Of a stretch of 21,149 nucleotides of DNA, positions 1 through 6,834 are shown piece after piece; positions within the stretch are counted from its first letter, which is position 1, and each line of letters starts with the position of its first letter. This DNA is from Nitrospinota bacterium (GTDB lineage: Bacteria; Nitrospinota; Nitrospinia; JACRGO01), in NCBI GenBank assembly GCA_016212295.1, contig JACRGO010000085.1:1-21149 (forward strand), read 5' to 3'. Below the pieces are notes generated by a model. It was given only the letters and a program-made list of their open reading frames with translations, was not told the DNA's origin and did no database searches. The translations under genes were made by a program, and so were the position numbers.

Positions 1-156
1 CCAAAGGTGTCTCCAATGTCGCGCAAAAGATGAGGCAACTACACCGTAGCGCCAGGTTGGTCTTCGATTACCTGCGCATGACAAAAAACTCCTGCACCCT
101 TAATGGCGTGTGAGATATGGTAGAACAAATTTACCGTGCAGATATGGGCCTAGGTT
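1..156. other. Left edge, no recognised gene
   Basis: One frame on the + strand is open from the window edge (position 3) to a stop ending at 110, about 35 codons. It could be the tail of a gene that starts outside the window. The predicted residues match no family I recognise, and an open frame this short can arise by chance. Nothing else is supported here. Confidence 0.2.
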
Positions 157-185
157 TTGACTTTTTTTCAGGAAACCGTTAAACT
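157..185 (+). promoter_or_regulatory. Sigma70-type promoter of the tRNA gene
   Basis: TTGACT at 157-162 and TAAACT at 180-185 are separated by exactly 17 bp, which fits a housekeeping -35/-10 pair. The tRNA begins about 65 bp downstream, leaving a leader with a small hairpin (arms 200-206 and 212-218). Seen by eye only, with no transcript data. Confidence 0.45.
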
Positions 186-250
186 GATTTCTTCAAGCAA
201 GCGGAAAAAACTTCCGCTGAATGGTTTGTCCCCCTCAACAAAACCGTTGT

Positions 251-325
251 TCCGGTGTGGCGCAATGGCAGCGCAATCGGCTGTTAACCGATTTGTTGTA
301 GGTTCGAATCCTACCACCGGAGCCA
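251..325 (+). tRNA. tRNA-Asn (anticodon GTT)
   Basis: A full cloverleaf can be folded. The acceptor stem TCCGGTG (251-257) pairs with CACCGGA (315-321), followed by discriminator G at 322 and an encoded CCA at 323-325. The anticodon stem ATCGG/CCGAT encloses the loop CTGTTAA, with anticodon GTT at 283-285, reading Asn codons AAC/AAU. The T-arm GGTTCGAATCC is canonical. A promoter-like pair lies upstream and an intrinsic terminator 40 bp downstream, so it is probably a single-gene transcript. An open frame on the opposite strand across this gene is a well-known artefact of tRNA antisense sequence. Confidence 0.97.
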
Positions 326-364
326 AAAAAAACAACCCGTCTAACCAGGCGGTTATAATTCATT

Positions 365-406
365 GCAAGACCCCTGTGGAGCATGCTTCCAGGGGTCTTG
401 CCTTTT
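365..406 (+). terminator. Rho-independent terminator after tRNA-Asn
   Basis: A perfect 12-bp stem, GCAAGACCCCTG (365-376) with CAGGGGTCTTGC (390-401), has a 13-nt loop and is followed by CTTTT. It lies 40 bp downstream of the tRNA CCA end, the right place to end that transcript. Confidence 0.8.
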
Positions 407-772
407 CCGCTGAAATTTCTGCCGAAGAAGTGCTTCGCTGAGTGAGGGCGGGCATCTCGTGAAGCCGGCTGCATTTCATCCTTACGCTGACGCAGAAGTT
501 TCCCAAGCGCGTGATCCTTATATACGACGGCATATTGCGTTCCTGCATTATGAAGTGGGATAATCATCATGCTAACGCAAGGTTTTGCGTGGGTGTAAAT
601 AGCGCGCAATGGTTCCAGGTAAGCCTGACGGCGCATGCCGCCCTTTCCGGCATGGAAAATCCCGGGAAAACTTTGGCAACGGTTACAAAATTTTACTGAG
701 TTTACAAGGCGGCTGCCGCCGCGTTAAAAAAGTGACCCTTCGATAAACTCATGGTGGCAAGTAAAGGGCATC
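407..772. other. Gene-free stretch between tRNA-Asn and waaA
   Basis: No coding region is supported. Open frames here are short, overlap each other, and lack ribosome binding sites and recognisable protein features. A GC-rich hairpin (arms 708-713 and 715-720) sits 50 bp before the waaA start. I see no convincing promoter for waaA. Confidence 0.4.
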
Positions 773-2152
773 ATGCAGAGCCAGTTGAACCCGACCCTTC
801 TTATTTATAACATCCTGCTTGCTTTATTATTCCCTCTGTCGCTGCCGGTTATCTTTTTTTACGGGCTTCAAAAAAAAAAGAATATCCTGGAGGGACTTTC
901 CCAAAGACTTCGGCCCTTCTCTAAAGTAAAGCCGCCCATAGGCTCCGGGAAAAAACGTTTTTGGATACACGCGGCCTCAGTGGGAGAGGTGAAGGTCGCC
1001 AGGACCCTTGCCGCTGGACTCCACAGCCGCTTCCCCCATTCCGAAATATTCCTTTCCACCTTTACCATTACCGGACTCCGCGAGGCTGAAAAAATTTCCG
1101 GCGTCTCGGAAGTTTCACTCCTCCCGCTGGACTTTTCCCTATTCATACGGCCGGCCCTGAAAAGGATCCGGCCCGACTTTTTTTTCCCCATCGAATCCGA
1201 ATTCTGGCCTAACCTTTTTTTTGAATTGAAAAAAGCCGGGACGCCGGTGATTTTGATGAACGGCCGCGTCTCCGAAAGGTCATTTAAACGATACCTGAAA
1301 TTCCGCTTCTTATTAAAAAATGTCCTTCTCCAATTGGACCTCGCCTGCATGAGGACCCGCGCGGACGCTGACAGGATCATAGCCTTAGGTGTCCCGCAAG
1401 ACAGGGTAAGGGTCGTTGGCAACATGAAATACGACGGGGTCCTGTCCGAATGGAAGAAGGAGGACCCTGGGCCGCTCAGGGAAATTTTCAAGCCGCGTAC
1501 AGGTGAGAAGATAGTTGTTTTTGGAAACACAAGGGAAGGGGAAGAGGCGCTTTTGGTCCCGGCCATTAAAAAATTTCTCGAAGCAGGGACCGCCTCTGTC
1601 ATCATCGCCCCCAGGCACGTGGAGAGGACCAGGGAGATCGCGAGGCTGCTGGGCCAAGCCGGGATTTCCACCGCGTTATGGTCTGAGTTGGCGGCTGGAA
1701 AGGAAAGAAAAACAGAGGATGTGGCGTTGCTCGACCAAATGGGAAGGCTTTTCCCGCTTTACGGCATCTGCGCCGCGGCATTCATAGGAGGGAGCCTGCT
1801 TCCCTTCGGGGGCCAGAACGTTTTAGAGCCAGCGGCCTTCGGAATACCGGTCCTCTTCGGCAGGCACATGGGCAACTTCCAGGAGGAGGCCATGATTTTA
1901 AAGGAAAGCGGAGGAGGGATTGAGGTAGGGTCACATGAGGAGATCCACTTCTCCATCATGAAACTTCTCGAAAACCCGGAGAAGGCAGCCAAGGCAGGCA
2001 GGGCGGCGGCGGACGCCGTGGCAAGGCAAGGCGGGGCGCTTGAAAAATGTTTGGATGAACTTAGCGCCCTTTGGGTGGACAAAAAGAATCAGGGGTCAGG
2101 AGCCAGGAGCCAGGAGTCAGAATATGAAAAAAATTCCTTGCTGGCTCCATAA
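773..2152 (+). CDS. waaA: 3-deoxy-D-manno-octulosonic acid (Kdo) transferase
   Basis: Transfers Kdo from CMP-Kdo to the lipid A precursor at the inner face of the cytoplasmic membrane, an early step of lipopolysaccharide synthesis. The 459-residue protein has an N-terminal membrane anchor (about residues 10-30) and then a GT-B glycosyltransferase of family GT30. Seen directly: the AASVGEV motif with the putative catalytic base Glu72, IESEFWPN, LMNGRVSERS, GNMKYDG, APRHVERT in the CMP-binding half, and GGSLLPFGGQNVLEPA near the end. Length is slightly above the usual 420-430 residues. The excess is a C-terminal tail from about residue 438 (SGARSQES and following), encoded by a dispersed intergenic repeat (about 2088-2120), so the original stop has probably been lost. 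The gene stands alone here. The ATG at 773 fits the family N-terminus, preceded by a weak AAAGGG. Confidence 0.93.
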   Translation: MQSQLNPTLLIYNILLALLFPLSLPVIFFYGLQKKKNILEGLSQRLRPFSKVKPPIGSGKKRFWIHAASVGEVKVARTLAAGLHSRFPHSEIFLSTFTITGLREAEKISGVSEVSLLPLDFSLFIRPALKRIRPDFFFPIESEFWPNLFFELKKAGTPVILMNGRVSERSFKRYLKFRFLLKNVLLQLDLACMRTRADADRIIALGVPQDRVRVVGNMKYDGVLSEWKKEDPGPLREIFKPRTGEKIVVFGNTREGEEALLVPAIKKFLEAGTASVIIAPRHVERTREIARLLGQAGISTALWSELAAGKERKTEDVALLDQMGRLFPLYGICAAAFIGGSLLPFGGQNVLEPAAFGIPVLFGRHMGNFQEEAMILKESGGGIEVGSHEEIHFSIMKLLENPEKAAKAGRAAADAVARQGGALEKCLDELSALWVDKKNQGSGARSQESEYEKNSLLAP

Positions 2153-2278
2153 TCCCGTCAGGGCTATGGAGCCATACTGTGTCAGCTTAGGGCATTGGGG
2201 CTCCACAGGGCTTCGCCGTTGCAAAAAGAATTAACCCCCCAATGCTTGACGTTCTTCTTTGCGTGAGGCGAATCTTTC

Positions 2279-2305
2279 TTGCGGCGGACGGGAAGTTGGT
2301 ATAGA
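2279..2305 (+). promoter_or_regulatory. Possible promoter of the first His/Cys-rich gene
   Basis: TATAGA at 2300-2305 makes a good -10 box. TTGCGG at 2279-2284 is the nearest -35-like hexamer, with a short 15-bp spacer. The same -35 hexamer occurs before the outer-membrane gene at 3119. Weak on its own. The rest of 2153-2363 shows nothing else I can support. Confidence 0.3.
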
Positions 2306-2363
2306 ATGTAAAACTTCGTAAAAGATATTTGAAATTATAAATCCAAAATAAGATTTTACTGGA

Positions 2364-2843
2364 ATGTTTAAATTTAAAAAAATCATTATCCTGCTAGCGC
2401 TTGGCGCCTTGGGTTGCCTGATGCCGGTCCCGGCCCTGGCGGCCAATGGCCACAACCACGGGCATAACCACGGGACGGCCATTGACCATTCCGCGCATTC
2501 CAAGCAGAATGCCGGCAAGCCTCACTGTCCGGAGCGCCAGGACCAGAAAAAATGCCTGCACAACGGCATCTGCTACATGGGAGGCCTTTGCGCGATGTTA
2601 ATGCGCGGCTGCGAGCACGGCGCCGGAAACCCCGGCCAGACCTGCTCCATAGCCAATGATTGCGGAAAGAGTTCCGGCGGCCAGGGGAATTCCCAGTCCA
2701 TTTCCAAGGATTTTATCCATAGTGCCATGTTTTCCCAGGATATCTCTTTTGCCTGTTACCTCCTTCGTCCCCCGAAGGAGTTCAGCCTCGCCGGTTTTAC
2801 CGGTGAGCCGGAAGACCCTCCCAGGGTCTTCCCCCTCCTTTAA
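2364..2843 (+). CDS. Secreted His/Cys-rich protein, putative metal-binding (paralogue 1)
   Basis: Not a family I can name. The 159-residue protein starts with a clear Sec signal peptide (about residues 1-26, cut after PALA). A His-rich segment follows (NGHNHGHNHGTAIDHSAH), then a Cys-rich core with at least six Cys between about residues 55 and 100 (KKCLHNGICYMGGLC, GCEHG, TCSIANDCG). A C-terminal tail contains AGFTGEPEDPP. The gene at 7644-8135 has the same order: signal peptide, His-rich stretch, Cys core with CSI-DCG, and C-terminal AGFT-PP, so the two are paralogues. The His and Cys content suggests periplasmic binding of copper, nickel or zinc (inference). It opens a run of envelope genes that includes a copper-storage protein. 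No good Shine-Dalgarno precedes the ATG. Confidence 0.75.
   Translation: MFKFKKIIILLALGALGCLMPVPALAANGHNHGHNHGTAIDHSAHSKQNAGKPHCPERQDQKKCLHNGICYMGGLCAMLMRGCEHGAGNPGQTCSIANDCGKSSGGQGNSQSISKDFIHSAMFSQDISFACYLLRPPKEFSLAGFTGEPEDPPRVFPLL
2761..2831 (+). other. Three consecutive hairpins in the gene 3' end
   Basis: Three stem-loops follow one another inside the last 80 bp of the coding region: TCCTTCG/CGAAGGA (2761-2779), CCGGT/ACCGG (2791-2803) and GAAGACCCT/AGGGTCTTC (2811-2831, 9 bp, 3-nt loop). The last is followed by CCCCTCCTTT, so it could act as a terminator whose stem is also coding sequence. Confidence 0.45.
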
Positions 2844-2994
2844 TATTCGCTGATTCCAAGCAAAAAAATTTTATTTTGCCTGTGACCCGGAAGGGCACTG
2901 CTTCCGCTCGCCCTGAATTTTCAGGTCCGGGAGTAATCCGCCCCTGTGTTGTCCACGCTGGCTTGTCCCATGCCTGGGCCGGCCGCCATTGCCG

Positions 2995-3023
2995 TTGCGG
3001 GTTGGCATGGAAGGCTCTATAAA
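2995..3023 (+). promoter_or_regulatory. Likely promoter of the first outer-membrane gene
   Basis: TTGCGG (2995-3000), a 17-bp spacer and TATAAA (3018-3023) form a plausible sigma70 promoter about 95 bp before the start at 3119. The whole 2844-3118 gap is hairpin-rich: 2888-2906 (CGGAAG/CTTCCG), 2912-2925 (CCTGA/TCAGG), 3032-3043 (GCCGC/GCGGC) and 3081-3100. A structured leader is therefore possible, but I recognise no known riboswitch. Confidence 0.4.
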
Positions 3024-3070
3024 TGGTCCCAGCCGCAAGCGGCGGGGTATTTGTTGAACATTTTTTTACA

Positions 3071-3100
3071 TCCCCCTTGGTCCCCCTTTGTTAAGGGGGA
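3071..3100 (+). repeat. Palindromic intergenic repeat (TCCCCCTT...AAGGGGGA)
   Basis: The perfect 8-bp stem TCCCCCTT (3081-3088)/AAGGGGGA (3093-3100) has the loop TGTT and is preceded by a partial direct copy (TCCCCCTTGG at 3071). Hairpins of this CCCCCTT/AAGGGGG type are common dispersed intergenic repeats in several phyla (general knowledge). It sits just 5' of the ribosome binding site of the next gene. Confidence 0.6.
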
Positions 3101-3118
3101 ATAAAATAAGGAGAAACC

Positions 3119-4093
3119 ATGAAGAAAACAATATCGTCCGCGTTATATGCGATTGGATTTTTTATGTCATTAACCGGCGTGGGTTTTGCCTGCGACTTCT
3201 GTCTTTTGTCGCAAGGCGTCTCGCCGCTGGAAACCTTCAGAGGATCAGGCATCCGGATAAACGAGAGATATACCCGTTTAAACAGCGTTTATAAGGGCAC
3301 GGATGAAGTAACTAATCCCGGCGCGAAAGAGGAATACTGGACAACTGAGTTCACGGGCTTTTACAGCGTGACTGAAGACATAATGCTCCTTGCGGTGCTG
3401 CCTTTAAAAAACACCAGGCAAAACGCGCATCTCCACGTGCATGAGGATGGAGACTTGGAGGCGCACAGCGATATGAAGGGAGGAGTAACAGGATTGGGCG
3501 ATGTGGCTGCGCTGGGACGGTATACATTTTTTAAGAACCATACCCTTGACGCTACCACGATTTTAGCGGGCGTCTTTGGGGTAAAATTCCCCACTGGCGG
3601 AACCGGCGGCAAAACGGACGATGGCGCGGAGTACCTTGACAGCCACTTGCAGACCGGCACCGGGTCCACGGATTTTCTTCTCGGCCTCTCATCAAGCTAC
3701 GCCCTGGCGAGATTTTCCCTGTCCGCCAACATACTTGCGGCGCTGACCACTGAAGGCGAGGCTGGAGACACAAGACACCGTTTCGGGAACAGCATTAACT
3801 ATGACGTAACGGCCATGTATCGAGTCCACCCCTTCGAGCTTGCTCCGACAATTTCGCAGGTCTTTCTGGCTTTTGGCTTAAACGGCGAGACAAGGCAAAG
3901 GGAAAAGGAAAATGGCGTGGCCTTGGCCGATTCCGGCGGTTCCACTATATATCTCTCGCCGGCTATAAGGCTTGCCCTGCCTCCGCGCTGGATAGCGGAA
4001 ATCCAGTACCAGCACCCCATATACCACAATCTTTACGGCGTACAAATGGGGGAGGATTATCGCTTAGTGGGAGGAGTGACGTATCTTTTTTAG
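3119..4093 (+). CDS. Outer-membrane beta-barrel protein with N-terminal CxxC (barrel 1)
   Basis: A predicted outer-membrane barrel or porin-like transporter of 324 residues. It has a Sec signal peptide (about 1-24, ending VGFA). The mature protein would start with the motif CDFC, unusual for a barrel and a possible metal or thiol-exchange site. The rest alternates polar and hydrophobic residues as in beta-strands, with Gly-rich turns (GVTGLGDVAALGRY, GVKFPTGGTGG), and ends in aromatic Phe (VTYLF), the usual signal for the BAM assembly machinery. The His-rich loop NAHLHVHEDGDLEAHSD lies near residue 105. AAGGAG at 3108-3113 is well spaced from the ATG. A thioredoxin gene follows, and the same barrel-thioredoxin order is repeated at 4899-6697. 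The substrate is unknown. The layout recalls the MetA-pathway/transporter-type barrels seen near metal genes. Confidence 0.75.
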   Translation: MKKTISSALYAIGFFMSLTGVGFACDFCLLSQGVSPLETFRGSGIRINERYTRLNSVYKGTDEVTNPGAKEEYWTTEFTGFYSVTEDIMLLAVLPLKNTRQNAHLHVHEDGDLEAHSDMKGGVTGLGDVAALGRYTFFKNHTLDATTILAGVFGVKFPTGGTGGKTDDGAEYLDSHLQTGTGSTDFLLGLSSSYALARFSLSANILAALTTEGEAGDTRHRFGNSINYDVTAMYRVHPFELAPTISQVFLAFGLNGETRQREKENGVALADSGGSTIYLSPAIRLALPPRWIAEIQYQHPIYHNLYGVQMGEDYRLVGGVTYLF

Positions 4094-4111
4094 CAAGGTT
4101 TTTTCCAGTTC

Positions 4112-4250
4112 CAGTTTAAATAAAGTGACTAAAGTTTAGAGTGAGCTAAAGTTGCGGTCGAAAAGCAATTTTTTATTTTTTAACTTTAGTTAACTTTAGG
4201 CACTTTAAATTTGATTGCCGCGAAGACGCCAAGGTTCGCTAAGTTTTAAA
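4112..4250. repeat. Long imperfect palindromic element, left copy
   Basis: About 105 bp (4112-4218) consisting of repeated AAAGTGACTAAAGTT/AACTTTAGGCACTTT words facing each other around an AT-rich centre, so the element can fold on itself. Its reverse complement is present at 7503-7611 with few differences. A second repeat word (GAAGACGCCAAGGTTCGCTAAG, about 4222-4245) is also mirrored near 7404-7440. It has no coding potential and fills the whole gap between barrel 1 and thioredoxin 1. Probably a MITE-like or other dispersed palindromic element. Confidence 0.7.
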
Positions 4251-4251
4251 T

Positions 4252-4830
4252 ATGAATCATAATGCCAAATTACCAATGCCAAAAATCTTAGCCGCTATCG
4301 CAACCGTGGCCTTATTGTCCGTTTTCCCGGCATCCGCGTCTCACGGCATGGATAAGGCGCTGCTCTCCAAGGCCGGGCTGCAGGAAATGCGGCAAAAAGC
4401 CCCTGATTTCAGTCTGAAAATGGACGGCCGGACAATCAGCCTTGCGGATTGCGCCGGCAAGGTGGCCATACTCCATTTCTGGGCCACATGGTGCAAGCCG
4501 TGCATGGAAGAGTTCCCTCTCTTCGAAAAAATGCTTCAGGGGCTTAAGGATAAGGACGCGGTGTTTCTGCCGGTTTCCATAGACGCAAAAGCGACCCAGG
4601 AAGAAATAGACGCCTTCGCGAAAAGGCTTGGCGCCAGCTTTCCCGTATATTTGGCGCGGCCAGGCAATATAACGGACAGGTACTGGACATGGGGCGTGCC
4701 CGTGACCTATTTCATTGACAAAAAGGGGTGGATCGTGGGAAGGGCAATGGGTCCAGGGGACTGGGCCGGACCCGAAATTTTAAACCTTATAGAAGGTCTT
4801 TTGAAGGAATCGAAAACACTTGAACATTGA
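4252..4830 (+). CDS. TlpA/ResA-like periplasmic thioredoxin (copy 1)
   Basis: A thiol-disulphide oxidoreductase of the TlpA/ResA/CcmG type, which reduces cysteines in exported proteins (apocytochromes, or copper sites such as Sco and CoxB in known systems). The 192-residue protein has a signal peptide or anchor (about residues 10-30), then a redoxin domain (APDFSLKMDG) with active site WCKPC (Cys81, Cys84) and the cis-Pro loop VPVTYFID (Pro150). An extra Cys67 lies before the active site. Met9 (4276) is an alternative start and would give a tighter signal peptide. Neither start has a clear Shine-Dalgarno. It lies between the two barrel genes and is a paralogue of the gene at 6176. The substrate is not shown by the sequence. 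Reduction of the Cys-rich neighbours is an inference. Confidence 0.85.
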   Translation: MNHNAKLPMPKILAAIATVALLSVFPASASHGMDKALLSKAGLQEMRQKAPDFSLKMDGRTISLADCAGKVAILHFWATWCKPCMEEFPLFEKMLQGLKDKDAVFLPVSIDAKATQEEIDAFAKRLGASFPVYLARPGNITDRYWTWGVPVTYFIDKKGWIVGRAMGPGDWAGPEILNLIEGLLKESKTLEH

Positions 4831-4851
4831 AGGATGTCATGAATCATATGT

Positions 4852-4896
4852 TATGCGTCATGAGCGCATGACACACCACGCATGACACATGACACA
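4852..4896. repeat. Dispersed GCGTCATG/CATGAC repeat
   Basis: This contains a 27-nt word at 4864-4890 that recurs at 19310-19336 with two differences, both times preceded by TGCGTCATG. The words CATGACAC and GCATGACA are repeated in tandem. It fills the gap before the barrel 2 start and leaves that gene without an obvious ribosome binding site. Confidence 0.6.
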
Positions 4897-4898
4897 TT

Positions 4899-5918
4899 AT
4901 GAAACGATACATACCTTTGATAATTTTTTGGCTGGCGCTCGTTCATTCTTCAACTGCCTGGGCCTTTGGCGAGTGCGGACTTTCCTGCTGCATCGGCGGC
5001 GCCGTTAATTCCGGCGGCGCCCTAGCGGAAAATCTTGGCCTGTCCTTTCAGTATGAATACATGCACATGGAGTCCATACTGGATGGCGGGCGGGAGATCA
5101 GCCCAACTGGCGCCCTGAACCAAAATTGGAAGAGAGGCGGGTATTACACCGTGCCGGACAACATGATCATGGAAAAGTACACCCTCACGGCCGCATACCC
5201 GGCAACGGAGAGGCTGCAATTCCTTGGGATACTTCCATACGTTAAAAACAATATGGACATGCTTATGAAAAGCAGCACGGGCACGGTGATGAGGCACAGG
5301 ATGGACACAGTGGACGGCCTTGGGGACATAAGCCTTTTGGGGTTGTACACGGCGTACACGGACGCCCCAATAAGGCCGAGCCGGAGGCTGACCCTTGGCC
5401 TGGGGCTGAAGACGCCCACCGGGAAAAACGACGAAAGGACCTCAACCGGCGCAATGGTGCATGCCATGATGCAGCCTGGTTCCGGCTCCTGGGACCCCCT
5501 TTTCCTGGCCAACTATATGCGCGCCTTTTACCCGCTTATCCTCCAGGCCAATCTTTTGTATCACCTGTCAAACAAGGGCGACGAGGGGTACGAGTACGGG
5601 GACCAGTTATCTTACGACCTCATAGCGCGGCTTCAGGCGCATAACTATATAAACCTTGGGTTGGAGATCAACGGCATCCACGCATGGCGGGACAAGGACC
5701 ATGACGGGAAATATTCCCATCCCCTCTCGTCCATGATGGATAACCCGGACTACACTGGCTTGAACTCCATCTTCCTGTCACCGCACTTTCAAATAAAGAT
5801 ACCCAATACAGGAGGCAGCGTTCAGGTAAAGTACCAGACCCCGGTTTTTCAGGAAGTAAACGGCCTTCAGCAGGTTGTGGATTGGAGGATATTGATGTCC
5901 ACCTCATGGGCGTTTTAA
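4899..5918 (+). CDS. Outer-membrane beta-barrel protein with N-terminal Cys cluster (barrel 2)
   Basis: A predicted outer-membrane barrel of 339 residues. The signal peptide spans about 1-22 (ending STAWA). The mature N-terminus is FGECGLSCCIGG, with three Cys close together, comparable to CDFC in barrel 1. Barrel features: amphipathic strand pattern, motif GLGDISLLGLYTAYTD matching GLGDVAALGRYTFF in barrel 1, GLGLKTPTGKND matching FGVKFPTGG, and the C-terminal aromatic Phe (STSWAF). The two barrels are therefore distant paralogues. Met-rich stretches (MIME, MDMLMKSS, MVHAMMQPG, SSMMDN) could bind soft metals such as Cu(I) (inference). An EF-hand-like DKDHDGKYSH lies near residue 265. The second thioredoxin gene follows. 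No Shine-Dalgarno is visible because a dispersed repeat reaches the start codon. Confidence 0.75.
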   Translation: MKRYIPLIIFWLALVHSSTAWAFGECGLSCCIGGAVNSGGALAENLGLSFQYEYMHMESILDGGREISPTGALNQNWKRGGYYTVPDNMIMEKYTLTAAYPATERLQFLGILPYVKNNMDMLMKSSTGTVMRHRMDTVDGLGDISLLGLYTAYTDAPIRPSRRLTLGLGLKTPTGKNDERTSTGAMVHAMMQPGSGSWDPLFLANYMRAFYPLILQANLLYHLSNKGDEGYEYGDQLSYDLIARLQAHNYINLGLEINGIHAWRDKDHDGKYSHPLSSMMDNPDYTGLNSIFLSPHFQIKIPNTGGSVQVKYQTPVFQEVNGLQQVVDWRILMSTSWAF

Positions 5919-6160
5919 TGAATTCGATTTATGATTTATGATTTGAGATTTGGGATTTAATTCTACTCAGACAGATAAATGGTAACAGGTTAGTTTTTCC
6001 AAAAACCGTGCATTTTGTCATGCTGAACTTGTTTCAGCATCTAATAATAACAATGCGTTATGAGACCCTGAAACAAGTTCAGTTGTTTTGGATATTCAGT
6101 AATTGTAATTTGTAATTTATTTGTAATTTGCTATTTGTCATTTGGGATTTTGTTTTCCCT
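5919..6160. repeat. Repeat-filled intergenic region with 15-bp inverted repeat
   Basis: Two types of repeat fill this gap. ATTTGGGATTT-like words run at 5927-5960 and again at about 6100-6155. Between them lies a perfect inverted repeat, CTGAACTTGTTTCAG (6023-6037) and CTGAAACAAGTTCAG (6068-6082), with a 30-nt spacer. Each arm is itself nearly palindromic. This CTGAA..TTCAG element is a commonly seen dispersed repeat in many bacterial genomes (general knowledge). No gene is supported here. Confidence 0.65.
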
Positions 6161-6175
6161 GATTCAAAAATATTA

Positions 6176-6697
6176 ATGTCAAAAACATTGCGCGCATTAA
6201 TTTTATTTATCATTGCCGTGGCAGCGCCGACGCTTGTGGAAGGAGGGCCTATTCCTTCCCTGGAGCTGACCCCTCCGGGAGAAGCTGCGGTCGCGCCGGA
6301 CATAGCTCTTAATGACTTGAACGGTAACCCGGCGAGCCTGAGCGGCTACAGGGGAAAGGTGGTCCTGCTCCATTTCTGGGCCTCGTGGTGCCTACCATGC
6401 AGGGACGAGTTCCCCAAGATAAAGGCCCTCTGGCAAAGGCTTAAGGACAAGGACTTCGTGGTCCTGGCCATAGCGGAGGACAGCCATAAGGCGGCGGAGG
6501 CGTTCGCGAAAAAGGAAGATATCGGCTTTCCAGTGCTCGTGGACCAGTATGGGAGCGCCCTTCGCTCCTATGGGATCAAGGCGCTGCCTGCCTCATACCT
6601 CGTTAACAGGGAAGGGCGGCTGGAAGGGATGGCTGTGGGGGCGAGGGAGTGGGACTCCAACGCCGCTTATGATTTGATCAGCGGAATGATTAAATAG
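6176..6697 (+). CDS. TlpA/ResA-like periplasmic thioredoxin (copy 2)
   Basis: A second thiol-disulphide oxidoreductase of 173 residues, paralogous to the gene at 4252 (shared LHFWA[ST]WC.PC..EFP and LKDKD). Signal peptide at about residues 1-22, then a redoxin domain with WCLPC (Cys72, Cys75) and the cis-Pro loop ALPASYLV (Pro138). I chose the ATG at 6176. An upstream in-frame TTG at 6128 would only add residues encoded by the ATTTG repeat. As in copy 1, no Shine-Dalgarno is visible. It stands between barrel 2 and the copper-storage gene. In known systems TlpA proteins keep copper-site cysteines reduced, so a job on the Cys-rich neighbours is reasonable but unproven. Confidence 0.85.
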   Translation: MSKTLRALILFIIAVAAPTLVEGGPIPSLELTPPGEAAVAPDIALNDLNGNPASLSGYRGKVVLLHFWASWCLPCRDEFPKIKALWQRLKDKDFVVLAIAEDSHKAAEAFAKKEDIGFPVLVDQYGSALRSYGIKALPASYLVNREGRLEGMAVGAREWDSNAAYDLISGMIK

Positions 6698-6834
6698 TCA
6701 TTGGTCAATTGTCATTGATAAGGCGGAAGGAGGTGACAAATATTATTTGCGCAAGCGGCATGGACGAGAACCGAAGGCAACCCTCTCGCTGCGCGCGGGG
6801 GGAATTATTAAATTTATAAAATAGGAGACGGTTT

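Noticed and set aside
235-636. 133-codon minus-strand open frame across the tRNA
   Set aside because: It reads antisense through tRNA-Asn (the GGRIRTYNKSVNSRLRCHCA-like stretch is a familiar tRNA artefact), has no ribosome binding site and no recognisable domain.
868-1671. 267-codon minus-strand frame opposite waaA
   Set aside because: Lies wholly inside waaA, which has full family motifs; low-complexity Ser/Arg/Pro translation typical of an antisense shadow.
2880-3060. Riboswitch upstream of barrel 1
   Set aside because: Several hairpins are present but I cannot match the conserved core of any known riboswitch, including cobalamin.
4112-4250. CRISPR-like array in the repeated AAAGT words
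   Set aside because: The repeats face each other and vary in length, with no regular spacers; better explained as a palindromic element.
6128-6175. Upstream TTG start for the second thioredoxin
   Set aside because: The added residues come from the ATTTG repeat; the ATG at 6176 gives a normal signal peptide.
6720-6834. AAGGAGGTGA at about 6728 followed by a short frame
   Set aside because: The only close start (GTG) overlaps the Shine-Dalgarno itself, and the ~28-codon product has no recognisable feature. Treated as chance.
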